DNA of 64,000 nucleotides from positions 2,790,001 to 2,854,000 of the forward strand of contig JAGTXZ010000018.1 of NCBI GenBank assembly GCA_018398575.1. Direction: 5' to 3'. Numbering within the stretch: position 1 is the first letter of the stretch; the number at the start of each line of letters is the position of its first letter. The translations under genes were made by a program, and so were the position numbers. This DNA comes from Ampelomyces quisqualis (taxonomy: Eukaryota; Ascomycota; Dothideomycetes; Pleosporales; Phaeosphaeriaceae). The notes beneath the pieces were generated by a model. That model had not been told where the DNA came from and searched no databases. It saw nothing but the letters and a program-made list of their open reading frames with translations. Positions 32,956 to 43,504 of the stretch are shown here, piece after piece.

Positions 32956-34050
32956 GTCAGTCGTATGGTATTCTTCAGGCTAAGTTGGTCCGAAAGCATC
33001 GCGAAATGCCGAACAAGTCGCAAGGAATTGTTGAATTTTGATCCTGTGAGGCTTCATCTCACCTATATAGGTGTCGAGAGTACTGATCACATACTTCTAT
33101 TACAACTGCCAAACAAGACACCTGTTCTTAAACCAAGTACATGTTATTCTCTACCCGGCCAACGAAATCACATGATTTCAATACTCCAAGAATGACACGA
33201 AGCCTTCATCCGCTCGCTCATGGCGTACCACCATCTTCGTCGCGATCCTTGTCCACCAAGACCCAACACCCCACGACAACACCAAATATACCAAGGTATC
33301 CGAACACCCCCATCCCCCGACCATGCCCTTGCACACCCTACCACAGTATCCAGCGCTACGATATTCCTACCAAGAATCCGCCCATCGCACAAGACAATTC
33401 CCAACTACTTCCATCAACAGCCGAACCCATGATACACGCGGTACAGCCAAGAACACGCCCCCGCAGGCAGCAGGCAAAATAGCCAAGCAAAAACATACAA
33501 AGTCCCCAAGCAGCAGCTTCTAACCCGTCATTGCAGATAGCTGCACCGGACAAATATCCTACCATGTTATACACTCAACACCCCTCCCCTCCCCCACCCC
33601 GCGTAGTTCCCAGCACACGACCAAAAAGAACACCCAGATAATATCCATCCGACGTCTACGTGAGGTAAGACGACTGTACGTTGTGAAGCGGCAGCCTAGC
33701 CGTGGATCGCAGGGGGGGGGGGAGTAAAACTGGAAATCATGCATGGAAAGTCTTGATGATTGCTGGACAGGAAGGGGAGGTTACATGTGGGTGTAATTAG
33801 GGGGTGAACTGTGCAGGTGGAAAGAAGGGGGGGGGGCATGGGCAGGTAGATCGTGCTTAACGCCCTTCCTCTCGAAGGATAAATGTAAGCCACGCGATTA
33901 AGAACGAACGCATGAGAGGGACTGAGTATAACAATGCAATCGTTCAATATACGCACCCGCTGAATTTAATATTTAGGAAGGAGTAAAAAGAGGTTTAAAT
34001 CCATCGGTGATGTGATGAGGGTTTCACTAAAGCAGGACAGCCGTTCTCGA

Positions 34051-36800
34051 TCAGACCCATTCATGGCCATCTTGATCGTCCTTCGAACTGCCATTGCCCT
34101 TCAGCCAGCCAACACCAACGTTTGCAACACCTTTCCAGCGCTCCATACTCCTCTTCTTGCTGAAACGGTACTGCCGCTCGCGACTCTGCTCTAGACGCTG
34201 CCTGAAAGGCGCTTCATCGGCATTGCCTAACCCAGCAAGCTCCATGTCTTCTCGAACTTCAGCTTCCCTGAAGCCGAGTGCTGAAGTGGTGCCGCGTCTG
34301 GAATTGGTCGAGCTGTCTCGACGCAAATTCAGCTTCGAGCCGACGGTTGCATTGGAGCGGACCCTCCGCAGTCGACTCTGCAAATCGGCTGCTTCGCCAT
34401 CGCCGAGTATCCTTCCTTTGCGGTTCGATGGCGGTGTGTGATAATCCCAGTTCGAAGTCATGCGACGTAAGCTGTATTTGCGAGGACTTTCGTCGAGCAC
34501 TTGGCCAAGCTCCTGTATATCTTCGGCTCGAGCGCGCATCCTTTCCAATGACTGCATGCGTGGAGCAGCAAAAGCACGTCCTTGTACTGAGTGCGAAGGG
34601 CGTCTTATCAGGCGGGGGGAGCAGTCACTGCGCTGATGGGCGTGCGCCGAGCGCTTCTCCTGGATGGCCATGGCAACTTGCGCGACTGAATTTGGTACCA
34701 CGTCAAGGGAGTTCTTGGGAAGTCAGCTAGCATAAGATAACACTGCTAAAAAAAACGAACCATGTGTATCAACACAATGGGTAGCTGAACGGTTACAAAC
34801 TTTCTACAGCATGTCAGCTCAACTCGCAATGGAAGCGCAGGAGACCAACGTATGTGTGCTGCCAACGATGACATTGAGAAAGTAGCGCACTTCGAAGAAC
34901 TTGCCTAAATAATCAGTACTCCAGTGATCTGAAAATGACATATAACATACCGCATTTGACTGTAGCGTGGCCCCGTGGCAGTTCCAAGTCGCAGGTGCGA
35001 ATATGTGTTTGGTGCGCTGGAACCCCATGCCAGCCAGCAGACCCTTGTTTGACACTAGATTTGCTCAGAATGGAACGCTCGTTGCTGTCGAAGATTCGAG
35101 CCTGGCCCGCGGACTTTTCCATGGTCGATGCCGCAGCCTAAAGCAAGACCGTGTTAGCACAGTGGACAGAAAGCGGGCCTTCTGCGCCGAACAGACGTGT
35201 TTGTAGCACAGTATGTCCCTCTCCAGCTGCATTTCAATCTTCTTGATGGTCTTGCGACTGTTGTTGGCGATGTGCACGTCAACGTATATGCTCGTGCCAC
35301 TGACCCAGACCTGCCGGTGCAAGCCTGCTGTCACTCGAATGACTTCAATGGTAGTTTCGCGAGGTTTAATCCATTCGTCTGATGCAGTGAGTGGGCTTGG
35401 CAAGGACATGAGCGCCTTCTCGGCTAGGAAATATTAGTGGCGAGCAGTAATGACGGTGGAGTGGACCTACGATCATAGACAGACAGGACCGTGACGTCTT
35501 CAGAAGTCCTCACAATGTATTGCTTGCCGTGGTCGCGAATGAGGAGAGACACGCAAAGCACATATCGTATTCTTGCGTTCTTCGACTGGAAAGGTGGGGG
35601 GCCGACGTTGAGTGGTAGGCTGAGATTGAAGGCTAGGTTTGTGACCGAGGGCATAAGATGCCAAAAGGTATCGTAGGAGCTTATGGGCTCTTGTGTGTCT
35701 ACCATGTTGGCTGGTGGTGGGTTTCTCTCGTCAATCAGTTCTGTAGCGAGGTTGAGAAACACGGCGCGTCGGTTTCCACTCATCTCCTCCAACCCAAGGA
35801 GGTCGATAGATATCCGGGCTATGTCGAGAGTCCTTCTATGACGTATGCGCTCAGCATCATCAACGTTAATCTGCACTGTTCCCTCGATGGAGCCTCCGCC
35901 TACAAATATGGCTGCCAATAAGTCGAGGCCGAGCTCTATGCGAGGATGTCGATGTGATGGGAATTCAAGCAGCTCTTTCGAGACCGGCTCACGAACAAAA
36001 GTTCTGGAAGGTATGCGCCGGCTGGTATCATGAGATATAGGATCGAGACGAGCGACGACATGGCGAAGCGGAGACTGCGAGTGTCCACGTCGAGGAATCG
36101 TGTGATCGCCGCTCTTCTTGGGTGGTGGCGGTAGGTGTGGTAGGTTGTTCAAAGACTTGTTGGGTGGCGCACGTTGTGTGGTTGTTTGGTGTGAGGCTCG
36201 CGTCTTGGAGGAACTGCGTGGGCGCGTCCGGGACGATGATCGTGGTGGCACGTTACCATGGGGAATGCTATATATACTGGTGATGCTGTTGTTGTCCGCC
36301 GGACTTGGTGGGGATGGTGTTCTAGATGGCCGCTCTTGGTGGACAGATCTAATGCCATTGGTGTCAAAACTGGGTTTCCTGTCTGGCTCCTTGTTCTCTC
36401 CGTTGCGAGCGTCAACACTAGGGCGTCGTCTTGAAGCGACAGATGGCTTCCGCGAAAGATCTTGTCGAGATGCGCTATGTGATGGTTTGTCTGTGAGCGG
36501 CTTCCTCTGTAATGGCTCTGCCAAGCTTGGCTCTGTGAGCTCGCGGATATCTGAGAGAGGGCGGATCTTCGCCCATGAAGACGCGTTGATAGAGTGCCCT
36601 CTGGGTTCGCCAAAGTTATTGCCGACCATGCCGCCACAGCCTGTAACCTGACCGCCGTCGGATCCTGGCGATGCAAAGGATGAGCAGCCGCTGACTCGCT
36701 CTAACGAGGGACGATGTTCGGATATGGGGCCTTGAGCTGATGGTGGATGCGATGAACCTGACCCTTTCAGCAGCCGTCCCGCAATGTCGGAGAGTGTCAT
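34051..36800 (-). CDS. Arrestin-like protein
   Basis: Six exons (36,800-35,471, 35,423-35,197, 35,137-34,951, 34,904-34,850, 34,803-34,761, 34,713-34,051) give 834 residues; the five introns are 46-59 nt. Residues 1-280 are S/P/R-rich and probably disordered. The arrestin N-terminal fold starts at about 287 (RIELGLDLLAAIFVGGGS), and the C-terminal fold covers about 455-620, including SIYVDVHIANNSRKTIKKIE, LELPRGHATVKC, and FFEVRYFLNVIV. The tail is basic and S/R-rich. Fungal alpha-arrestins recruit ubiquitin ligases to plasma-membrane transporters through PPxY motifs. I see no PPxY in this model, so that link is not supported. The junction at 35,196 uses a GTCTGT donor, chosen because it keeps the frame and yields CYKH-AAASTMEKSAGQARIF. 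Confidence 0.82.
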
Positions 36801-37339
36801 GGCTGCATACCGTCAGCAGGGGTGATGGTATGGATGCCAATGTTCTGCCAGAGAGGTTCGTGGCCAAGGATAGCGCACGATATAACAGCTAGGGATTAGA
36901 TGCTGACCGGTAAGTTGATGCGCGATCCGATACTGCTGAAATCAGGGAGAAAGTCATGTGAGACTATTTCGATGCTCGATATGCTGTGAGGCGGGTGAGG
37001 TTTGTCGCTGGAGATGTGCTTGTGAAGGCGATGCGGCTCCATGGTGTTGCAGGGTCTGTGGTGACTGGGGAAGGAGCACAGCAGCCAGCACTCTCCACAG
37101 ATTGGCCTATTTACACGTGGGCTATGCAGACGAAGCAAGTGCGCACGGGGCGCAAGAGGTTATAGCAAATGATGGGGCGCAAGAGGTTATAGCAAATGAT
37201 GGTGGTATCAGCGGTATCCTCTACACTGCGTCTGACGCCATCGCCTGGGAGCATTGCGCCCTGTCGTGGCTCGGCAGATGTGCTAGCGGTGTCGGTCAGA
37301 CATCTTCAGTCACGATGCGTAATAGTAGAGCGCGTCTCC
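36801..37339. other. Arrestin promoter side, with a 27-bp duplication
   Basis: About 540 bases between the arrestin start and the MITE. It should hold the arrestin 5' region. A perfect 27-bp direct duplication at 37,147-37,200 is listed separately. No gene seen. Confidence 0.4.
37147..37200. repeat. Perfect 27-bp tandem duplication
   Basis: The unit beginning ggggcgcaagaggtta is present twice in a row, at 37,147-37,173 and 37,174-37,200, with no difference. A perfect short duplication suggests a recent slippage or repair event. It lies about 140 bases left of the MITE. Confidence 0.85.
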
Positions 37340-37633
37340 TAGATGTGCCCGTTCCCACCAAGACCTCTGGTCAGCTGGGGGAGCGGGTACCGTATTGATT
37401 CGTGAGGAGGAGCCGAGCTAGCGAACGGCCCCGAGTCGGCCCCGAAGGCTAAGCCAATAGCCAAATGCAGCCATTGTGGCAGTGCGTGGCTGGTGCTTGA
37501 TGCAGATGTTCTGACTGGCTCAGAACTTCGGGGCCGACTCGGGGCCGGATGCTAGCCCGGCTCCTCCTCACGAATCAATACGGTACCCGCTCCCCCAGCT
37601 GACCAGAGGTCTTGGTGGGAACGGGCACATCTA
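37340..37633. mobile_element. MITE with ~110-bp terminal inverted repeats, TA-flanked
   Basis: The two ends are near-perfect reverse complements over about 110 bases: outer part agatgtgcccgttcccacc on the left and its complement ending at 37,632 on the right, continuing inward through gagcgggtaccgtattgat and a cggccccgagtcggcccc block. A TA dinucleotide sits at each boundary (37,340-37,341 and 37,632-37,633), as expected for a Tc1/mariner-type target site. The whole element is about 294 bases, with no coding capacity. The arms show few C/T differences, so it is young or has escaped RIP. Each arm also contains its own internal palindrome (cccgttccc paired with gggagcggg). Confidence 0.8.
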
Positions 37634-38451
37634 CCAGGTGCATGGAACTGATGGGCTCCTGAGTCCTTGCGCCGCGCCTACGGAGTATGATGGGATAACG
37701 TCTCCCGCCTATGATGAGGCAAGCGGGGAAGCGACAAAGGCGCGGTGGAAGACTCGAAGGTATCAGCACTGCACTAAGCGAGCGCCGACGTCGGCTGGTC
37801 GGCTACCGCTAGCTCCGACCTCGGACATGCGGCTCGCAGGAAATACCGGAGAAACACGATTCAACTCGACGACGGCGCGGGGGCTAGCGCGGCGCTAGGC
37901 CGCAAGCAGCATCGCGATCCTGTGCATCTTTGGCCACGCTCCCCCAGAGGTGTCGACGGCGCACTGCCAACGCGTGCAGCCTGAGCGTGCTTCACCCAGG
38001 GCGGCGGCAGAAAACTCTGAGCGCTCAGCTGTGCACGCACGCGCTGGCCAGCTCGCGCAGAGTGACGCCGCGCCCAGCACTGAGCACCGGATCGCAGCCC
38101 GTCGCCAGGCCGCCCTGCCGCTGCAGACATGCCAGCGGCCCAGCTCCTCCAGGCTCCGCCCCTCGGTCAGCCCTCTTCTGTTTCCATTACCCAAGAGCTT
38201 ACCTCACAACTACTGCGCAACCACACACAGGCCCCGGTCCTGTCCTGTTATCTCCCATCATCAAACTCAACGCACGCAGTCGCGCACTCGACCCGACGTT
38301 GCGGCTGGCCCTGTATTGGCCCGCTTAGCCGCCTGGAGCCCCCTGCCGCCGCCGACCCGACCTGCGCAGTGCTTGCCTCTGTGTCGCGTCTGCCCACCTC
38401 CCTGGCGCGAAACGTGCCCCTCTATCTGCTGGAGGGGTACGCTGGCTGCAG
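37634..38451. other. Promoter / 5' region of bZIP gene
   Basis: About 820 bases from the MITE to the bZIP start, becoming GC- and C-rich from about 37,900. Open frames on both strands are composition-driven. The bZIP promoter and leader should lie here, so the MITE sits about 0.8 kb upstream of that gene. Confidence 0.4.
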
Positions 38452-39924
38452 ATGGGAGATAGTCTCGTAACAGCCATGACGGCACCCGTGGGCAAGCCAG
38501 AGGCCTCTCGCGACGGCTCGGCCTCGTCCATCGGATCGTCGCCGGAGCCTGGTCTGGCCGAGACATATACCCACGAGGAGCCCCAGCAGCAGAAGCGCAA
38601 AGGCGGCCGCAAACCTGTGAGCTCCCCAACTGCCTGCCATGACTGCTGAATATCCACAGCCCTTCCAAGTGCCCAACATCCGACTAACCAAGCGCCGTAA
38701 GATATACGCTACCTCGGAAGAGCGCAAGCAGCGCAACAGGCAGGCCCAGGCCGCCTTTCGAGAGCGTCGCACAGAGTACATCAAGCAGCTCGAGAGCACC
38801 ATCAAGCACCATGAGGACACGCTGCACAACCTGCAGAACAGTCATCGCAATGCCGCCGACGAGTGCCTTATGCTCCGCTACAAGAATTCGCTTTTGGAGA
38901 GAATCTTGCTGGAGAAAGGTGATGCCGCTTCCGTCTCTGACGCAGACATGGTGCGCGTGTACCGAGTACTGACAGCTGGCTTCACTAGGCATTGACGTCC
39001 AGGCCGAGCTGCGCGCAAAGACTGGCAGTCCACACCTGGGGCCCACTCGCCCTGCCGCCTCCGCTCATAACTCCCCCAACCAAGCACCGCTCTCGCAGCG
39101 CGCCATCATGAATAGACAGCAGCAGAGACGCTCGCTTCAAGGGCCTCCCAGGGCTGACGGCTCCAATCGCCTGCCCATGATACAGCCCGATGGGCCAGTT
39201 CAGCGCTCGCCTTTGTCGCAGCCCACGCCTGCTTCCCATCTTGCATCGCCCGCTCAATCAGCGACGCGCTCGCCCAACTTCGTGTCTCATGGTCAATCTG
39301 TGTCGCCCAACTTTGGGCCAATACCTCCACAGCAGCAGCAGCAGCAGCCGCAGCCACTGCGGCCACAACCACCTAGATCGAACTTTACACCCAATATGGG
39401 TCCTACGAGGCCCTCTGTGCTCACCAATCAGGCCCCCACAAATGGCATATCACACCCGTCTTCTGTCGGTAACAGTGGAAACGGGATAACACAGAGCAGC
39501 GGAACAGGGTTCCAATTCCAAACTCAGTTCACAGACCACATGAGTCAACTGGGCAAGCTGACCCCTTTCCTTTTCCGCCGCTTAGGTATAGGACTTTGAA
39601 ATCCTAGGCTGATTTCGTGTTACAGAGCAGGAGTACGAGGAACAAGCCGACTCCTACGACCACGACGATCCGAGCGACCAGTCCGCCGGCCCCGGCCCCT
39701 TCCCGCAACAGAGCTTCCCTACTTCAGACAACATGCCTCCTCCGATGGCACCCTCGCAGAACCCTCCTTTCACGAGCTCAGCTGCGCTCGCGCCCAACGA
39801 TGGCGGCCATGTTTTCAATGGCATGAACAACAACCTCTTCGATCCATACGATCCGATGCTCGACGCGGATCCATTTGGGCTTTCTGCAAGCATGCACTTC
39901 CCCACAATGTACGAGTCGAGGTGA
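38452..39924 (+). CDS. bZIP transcription factor, AP-1/Yap-like
   Basis: Four exons (38,452-38,616, 38,702-38,918, 38,989-39,585, 39,626-39,924) give 425 residues. A second possible start lies 8 codons downstream. Residues 50-60 join across intron 1 as KGGRKP-IYATSEE. The basic region at about 62-80 is RNRQAQAAFRERR, followed directly by a leucine zipper (YIKQLESTIKHHEDTLHNLQ, then LMLRYKNSLLERILLEK). The NxxAQxxFR pattern marks the Yap/Pap1-like class. The middle is Q/P/S/N-rich, with a run of six glutamines coded near 39,331-39,351. The C-terminus is acidic and aromatic (NLFDPYDPMLDADPFGL), fitting an activation domain. I see no Yap-type cysteine-rich redox domain. Confidence 0.9.
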
Positions 39925-41081
39925 TATGACTAGGAAACCGAGCTTTGACGACAGGTGGAAAAAGACACGCCTCTTCAGGAAACGACATGATTTTATACAA
40001 AGGCTTTTCATCCGTTGCTAGCGGGTGTGAAGACCGGTCTTGCCTTACTAGCGATTTGTCACGACATCACCACGGCGTTTTCGATACGACCCAACAGCCA
40101 CTTGGCGTTCAGAAACTGGCTGCATCCTTAAAAGTTCTTGTTTCATTATTGTCCGATGGCCGGTATTCTGGCAGCGGAAAGTGGCTGGCACGCCAAGGAT
40201 TCGATCGTTCCATGACGGTAGCGACATCGGCCCATTGCCATTGAAGCCAGACAATGATCTGTTTGAATTGGTCTGTTGGGATATCCTGTAATACTCTGTT
40301 GACCATCAATGCCAATCAAGGTCGCATCTCAGTAAGCCCTGCTCAACCTCGGGAGGATGTGAAGTCGAGCCAAGATTTGCCTAGTCAAGCGAAGATGCAA
40401 GGCACTAGGAGGATCATGACTTGAGCATGCTATTTAGCGCTCATAGGACTTATGATCAGATCCAGCGTGGAACTCTGCGCGACTAGATCTCACCATGGTC
40501 TTGTGCACGCTTGTGCAATGACATCTCGGGTTTTGGGCCCTTGCAATGATTGGGGCAGATTCGATGGAAAGAAGTGCGATGTTGACTGCGTTACTCTTTG
40601 AGGAATCTGTGACCTCTTCCATTATCCTTCACTGCCAGACAAACATGAGGCTTTTTCGCTGGCGGATTGCTCTCTTTTCCCAAGTGCGGGCAGATGTAGC
40701 GAGTGCACTGGAGGGATCCGATTCTTTTGCCACTGCAAAATGAGCCTAGGATTCTTGGAGATGCATTGTGTCGAAAACAATCTGAAATTCCAATGTTGAT
40801 GGCTTCCCGTTGCAGACCATGTGCGTCATGGTGTCTTTGTCCTCCCGCTGAAATGAGTGTGGTGGGGCTACCGTGCAGGCCGACTAAGCGAGCACCTACC
40901 ACAGCTGTAATTTTGGAGGGCTGCCCGCCAACCTCACGTCCACCTCGACCTCGCTTCAAGCCACCACACATCCGTGAAGCTCGTCCCCTAGTCCGTAGGG
41001 CCAGCTCTCCCCTCTTCTTTCCCTCTCCACAGATTGCGCATCTAGACGGGAAAAGCGCGAAAGGCGCTTCAAACCACCGCC
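39925..41081. other. Intergenic, no gene seen
   Basis: About 1.15 kb between the bZIP stop and the STM1-like start. A CT-rich stretch ending in ccacag at about 41,005-41,032 just upstream of the start may be a leader intron acceptor. No family motif is found in the short frames. Confidence 0.4.
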
Positions 41082-42468
41082 ATGTCGTCGACAGTTGTTT
41101 CCAAGGTGGGCTCCATCAGCCCCCGAGGCATCGCACCGATCCCGTGCCACATTGGCAGCGGCGATTGGACGCCAGGGACTGCATTCGACTCAATTGCTAA
41201 CTGTGACTGCAGAATATCTACGAGCTGCTGGGTACGTGACGCTGCGTCAACAGGCACGTCCACCAAGACTCACCACCCCGCAGGCAATGATCCCGAGCTC
41301 GACCCCGACAGGCCGGCCGACCCCCCGACACGGGCGATCGAGAAGCCCGTTATGAGGCATGGCAAGCGCGAAGGCACTGATGCTCCCCGTCCCGTCCCCG
41401 AGAGGTTGGGCAACCAGAACCGCGCCAAACAGACCGCCAGCGCGAACGAGAACGGTACGTCATCGAGGTAAAGCAGAGGACAGTGCTCGACTCCTCTGCC
41501 TCCAAGCCACACGTCGAACCGGGCTAATTGAGTGCAGCATTCCGGGATCGCGGCGTCGGTGCGGATAAGAACCGTGGCCGAGGATCAGGCGGTCAGTACA
41601 CCTCGACCACTTCATCAACATGTACTGACACGAAAAGAAGAGCCAACTGGCACCGGAGAGCGTGGCAACTACCGCGGTCGTGGCCGTGGTGGTCGTGGAG
41701 GAGGCCGTGGCGGCGCTGCCCGTGGCGATGGTGACCGTCGTAGCAGGACTGGTATCGGGTAAGAATGACCAAAACTTTTCATTTCGGTCATGACTAACAC
41801 AGCCCAGTGAGCAAGAGAAGCAAGCCGCTCACGGCTGGGGTGGAAACGACGGCAACGCTGAGCTCGAGGACGAGCAGGCCGGTGAAGCCATCGCAAAGGC
41901 CGAAGAGAAGGACGCCGTCGCTGATGCCGCCGAGGGCGAGAACCAACCCGAAGCTGAGCCTGAAGACAAGAGCAAGTCTTATGCCGCCTACCTTGTCGAA
42001 CAGGCCGAGAAGAAACTGTCTCTCGCCGCCCAGAACGTCCGCAAGGCCAACGAGGGCAGCAGCAAGAAGTTCCCTGAGGGCAAGGCCGTGGCCCGCGAGG
42101 AGGAGGAAGATTTCATCGCTGGCAAGGACGCCAAGGCGAAGCGTGAACGTCAACGCAAAGAGAAGGTGCACGTCGAGCTCGACGGTGACCGCATGCTTGC
42201 CCCACCTCCCCGTGAGGGCGGCGGTCGTGGACGTGGACGCGGCGAGGGCGGTCGCGGTCGTGGTGAAGGACGCGGTCGCGGCGGTGGCGAATTCCGTGGC
42301 GGCGAAGGCCGTGGCCGTGGCGAAGGTCGTGGCGAGTTCCGTGGTGGACGCGGTCGCGGCGAAGGAGGTCGTGGACGTGGCGAGACTCGCGGACGCGGTG
42401 GCCGTGGCGGAAACCAGTCTGGCCCCAACATCACCGACTCCAGCGCTTTCCCCAGCCTGGGCGCATAG
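41082..42468 (+). CDS. STM1: STM1/SERBP1-like RGG ribosome-associated protein
   Basis: Six exons: 41,082-41,105, 41,213-41,231, 41,284-41,454, 41,538-41,591, 41,638-41,758 and 41,808-42,468, giving 349 residues. The first two exons are only 24 and 19 nt. The spliced start reads MSSTVVSK-NIYELLG-NDPELDPD, the typical N-terminus of fungal Stm1-like proteins. Further signs are AFRDRGVGADKNRGR, then GEQEKQAAHGWG, EDEQAGEAIAKAEE and EEEDFIAGKDAKAKRERQRK, which follow the hyaluronan/mRNA-binding (HABP4/SERBP1) family. The C-terminal ~80 residues are RGG-type repeats, ending in SSAFPSLGA. Family members bind the ribosome and mRNA and preserve idle ribosomes under starvation. Confidence 0.9.
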
Positions 42469-43504
42469 TTTCGACCAAATCAGTCGACTACACACGACTC
42501 TAGCAGCCGTGTCTTGACCCGTCCACCATCAAAAGGACCAGAACGAAATGGAATCATAAGGGATCTGAAAAACGAAATGAACGACGAGTTGAGCTGAAGT
42601 GCACGATATAGAGATCACTACAAAAGGATGGGCCGGCGGGGCTTTATTCAAAAATAACTCTCATCTACCCAGTATCCAATGTCATACTCAGTGAACTTTC
42701 TCAACTCTATTCCTCTCGTAGTCGGCAACGTGCATCGATATCAAGACAAACACATGACGACCCTCCCTTGAGTCAAACACACTCAGATCTCGTCCTAACC
42801 CCATCCACCTAAACTTGCAGCGAAGCTACCACCCATCCTCGACAGCACTTCACTCGTATCATCACCCGTACCGTAGCACACGCCCTGTCTCACATCCACG
42901 TCACAAACTCCATTCCTCCTTTCCCCCACCACATCACACACAGAGAAACTGAGTCCCCCTACACACTGAGTAACCAACCAACCTAGTACCTACCTACCTA
43001 CCTACCTACCTACCAACCAACCAACCTACCTACCAACCTAGACAAAATCAACACGCCCCCCCCCCTCAACTCTGCGCTTACACCATCAGTTTTAGTCCGA
43101 CTTGAAAAGACCCGTCTTGTGCTGTCGGGTGGGGGTGAGACGTTGACCTGTGGTGGGAAAGGGATGTGGTGGAAAAGGGGGGTGTGCGGAGAGAGTGGAG
43201 GGAGTGATGGTAGAAGTAGTTAGTTTAGCAGGGATGAAAGGAATGGTGAATAGATGCGGACAAGTCTTGCTGTTTGTGTAGATGATGGGTGAATATTGGA
43301 AGATGTATGCTAGGCTATGAGAAGGAGTTGTGAGGAAGATGTTGTTGTTGTTGGATAGAGCGTCAACGTTGGCATGTGGGAGTTGAAAAAGTGCTGTGCC
43401 GTGATTGTGCGTGCCTAAACCGAGAACGCCTGTGACATGACAAATAACGAACAAGGCCCATCTTCATCGGAGAGTTAGTCTTCATCTTCAAGTCCTTGCT
43501 GTTC
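42469..43504. other. Convergent 3' intergenic region
   Basis: About 1 kb between the facing stops of the STM1-like and RBR genes. It contains an ACCT/ACCA microsatellite (listed separately) and a C run near 43,057-43,067. No gene is supported. Confidence 0.45.
42980..43040. repeat. ACCT/ACCA microsatellite
   Basis: About 60 bases of four-base units, mainly acct with runs of acca, in tandem. It is non-coding and lies in the convergent region between two genes. Likely polymorphic between strains. Confidence 0.8.

Larger units (their letters stand above)
32639..34050. other. Intergenic with repeat relic, no gene seen
   Basis: About 1.4 kb between the PIN4 start and the arrestin stop. It contains a decayed arm of a MITE-like repeat (32,808-32,862) and a hairpin (32,889-32,955), listed separately. 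From about 33,200 to 33,960 the plus strand is C-rich with long G runs near 33,711 and 33,826. Short open frames there reflect composition. Confidence 0.45.

Noticed and set aside
42150..42434. Proline/arginine-rich frame opposite the RGG region of the STM1-like gene
   Set aside because: Produced only by reading the RGG-coding repeats in reverse.
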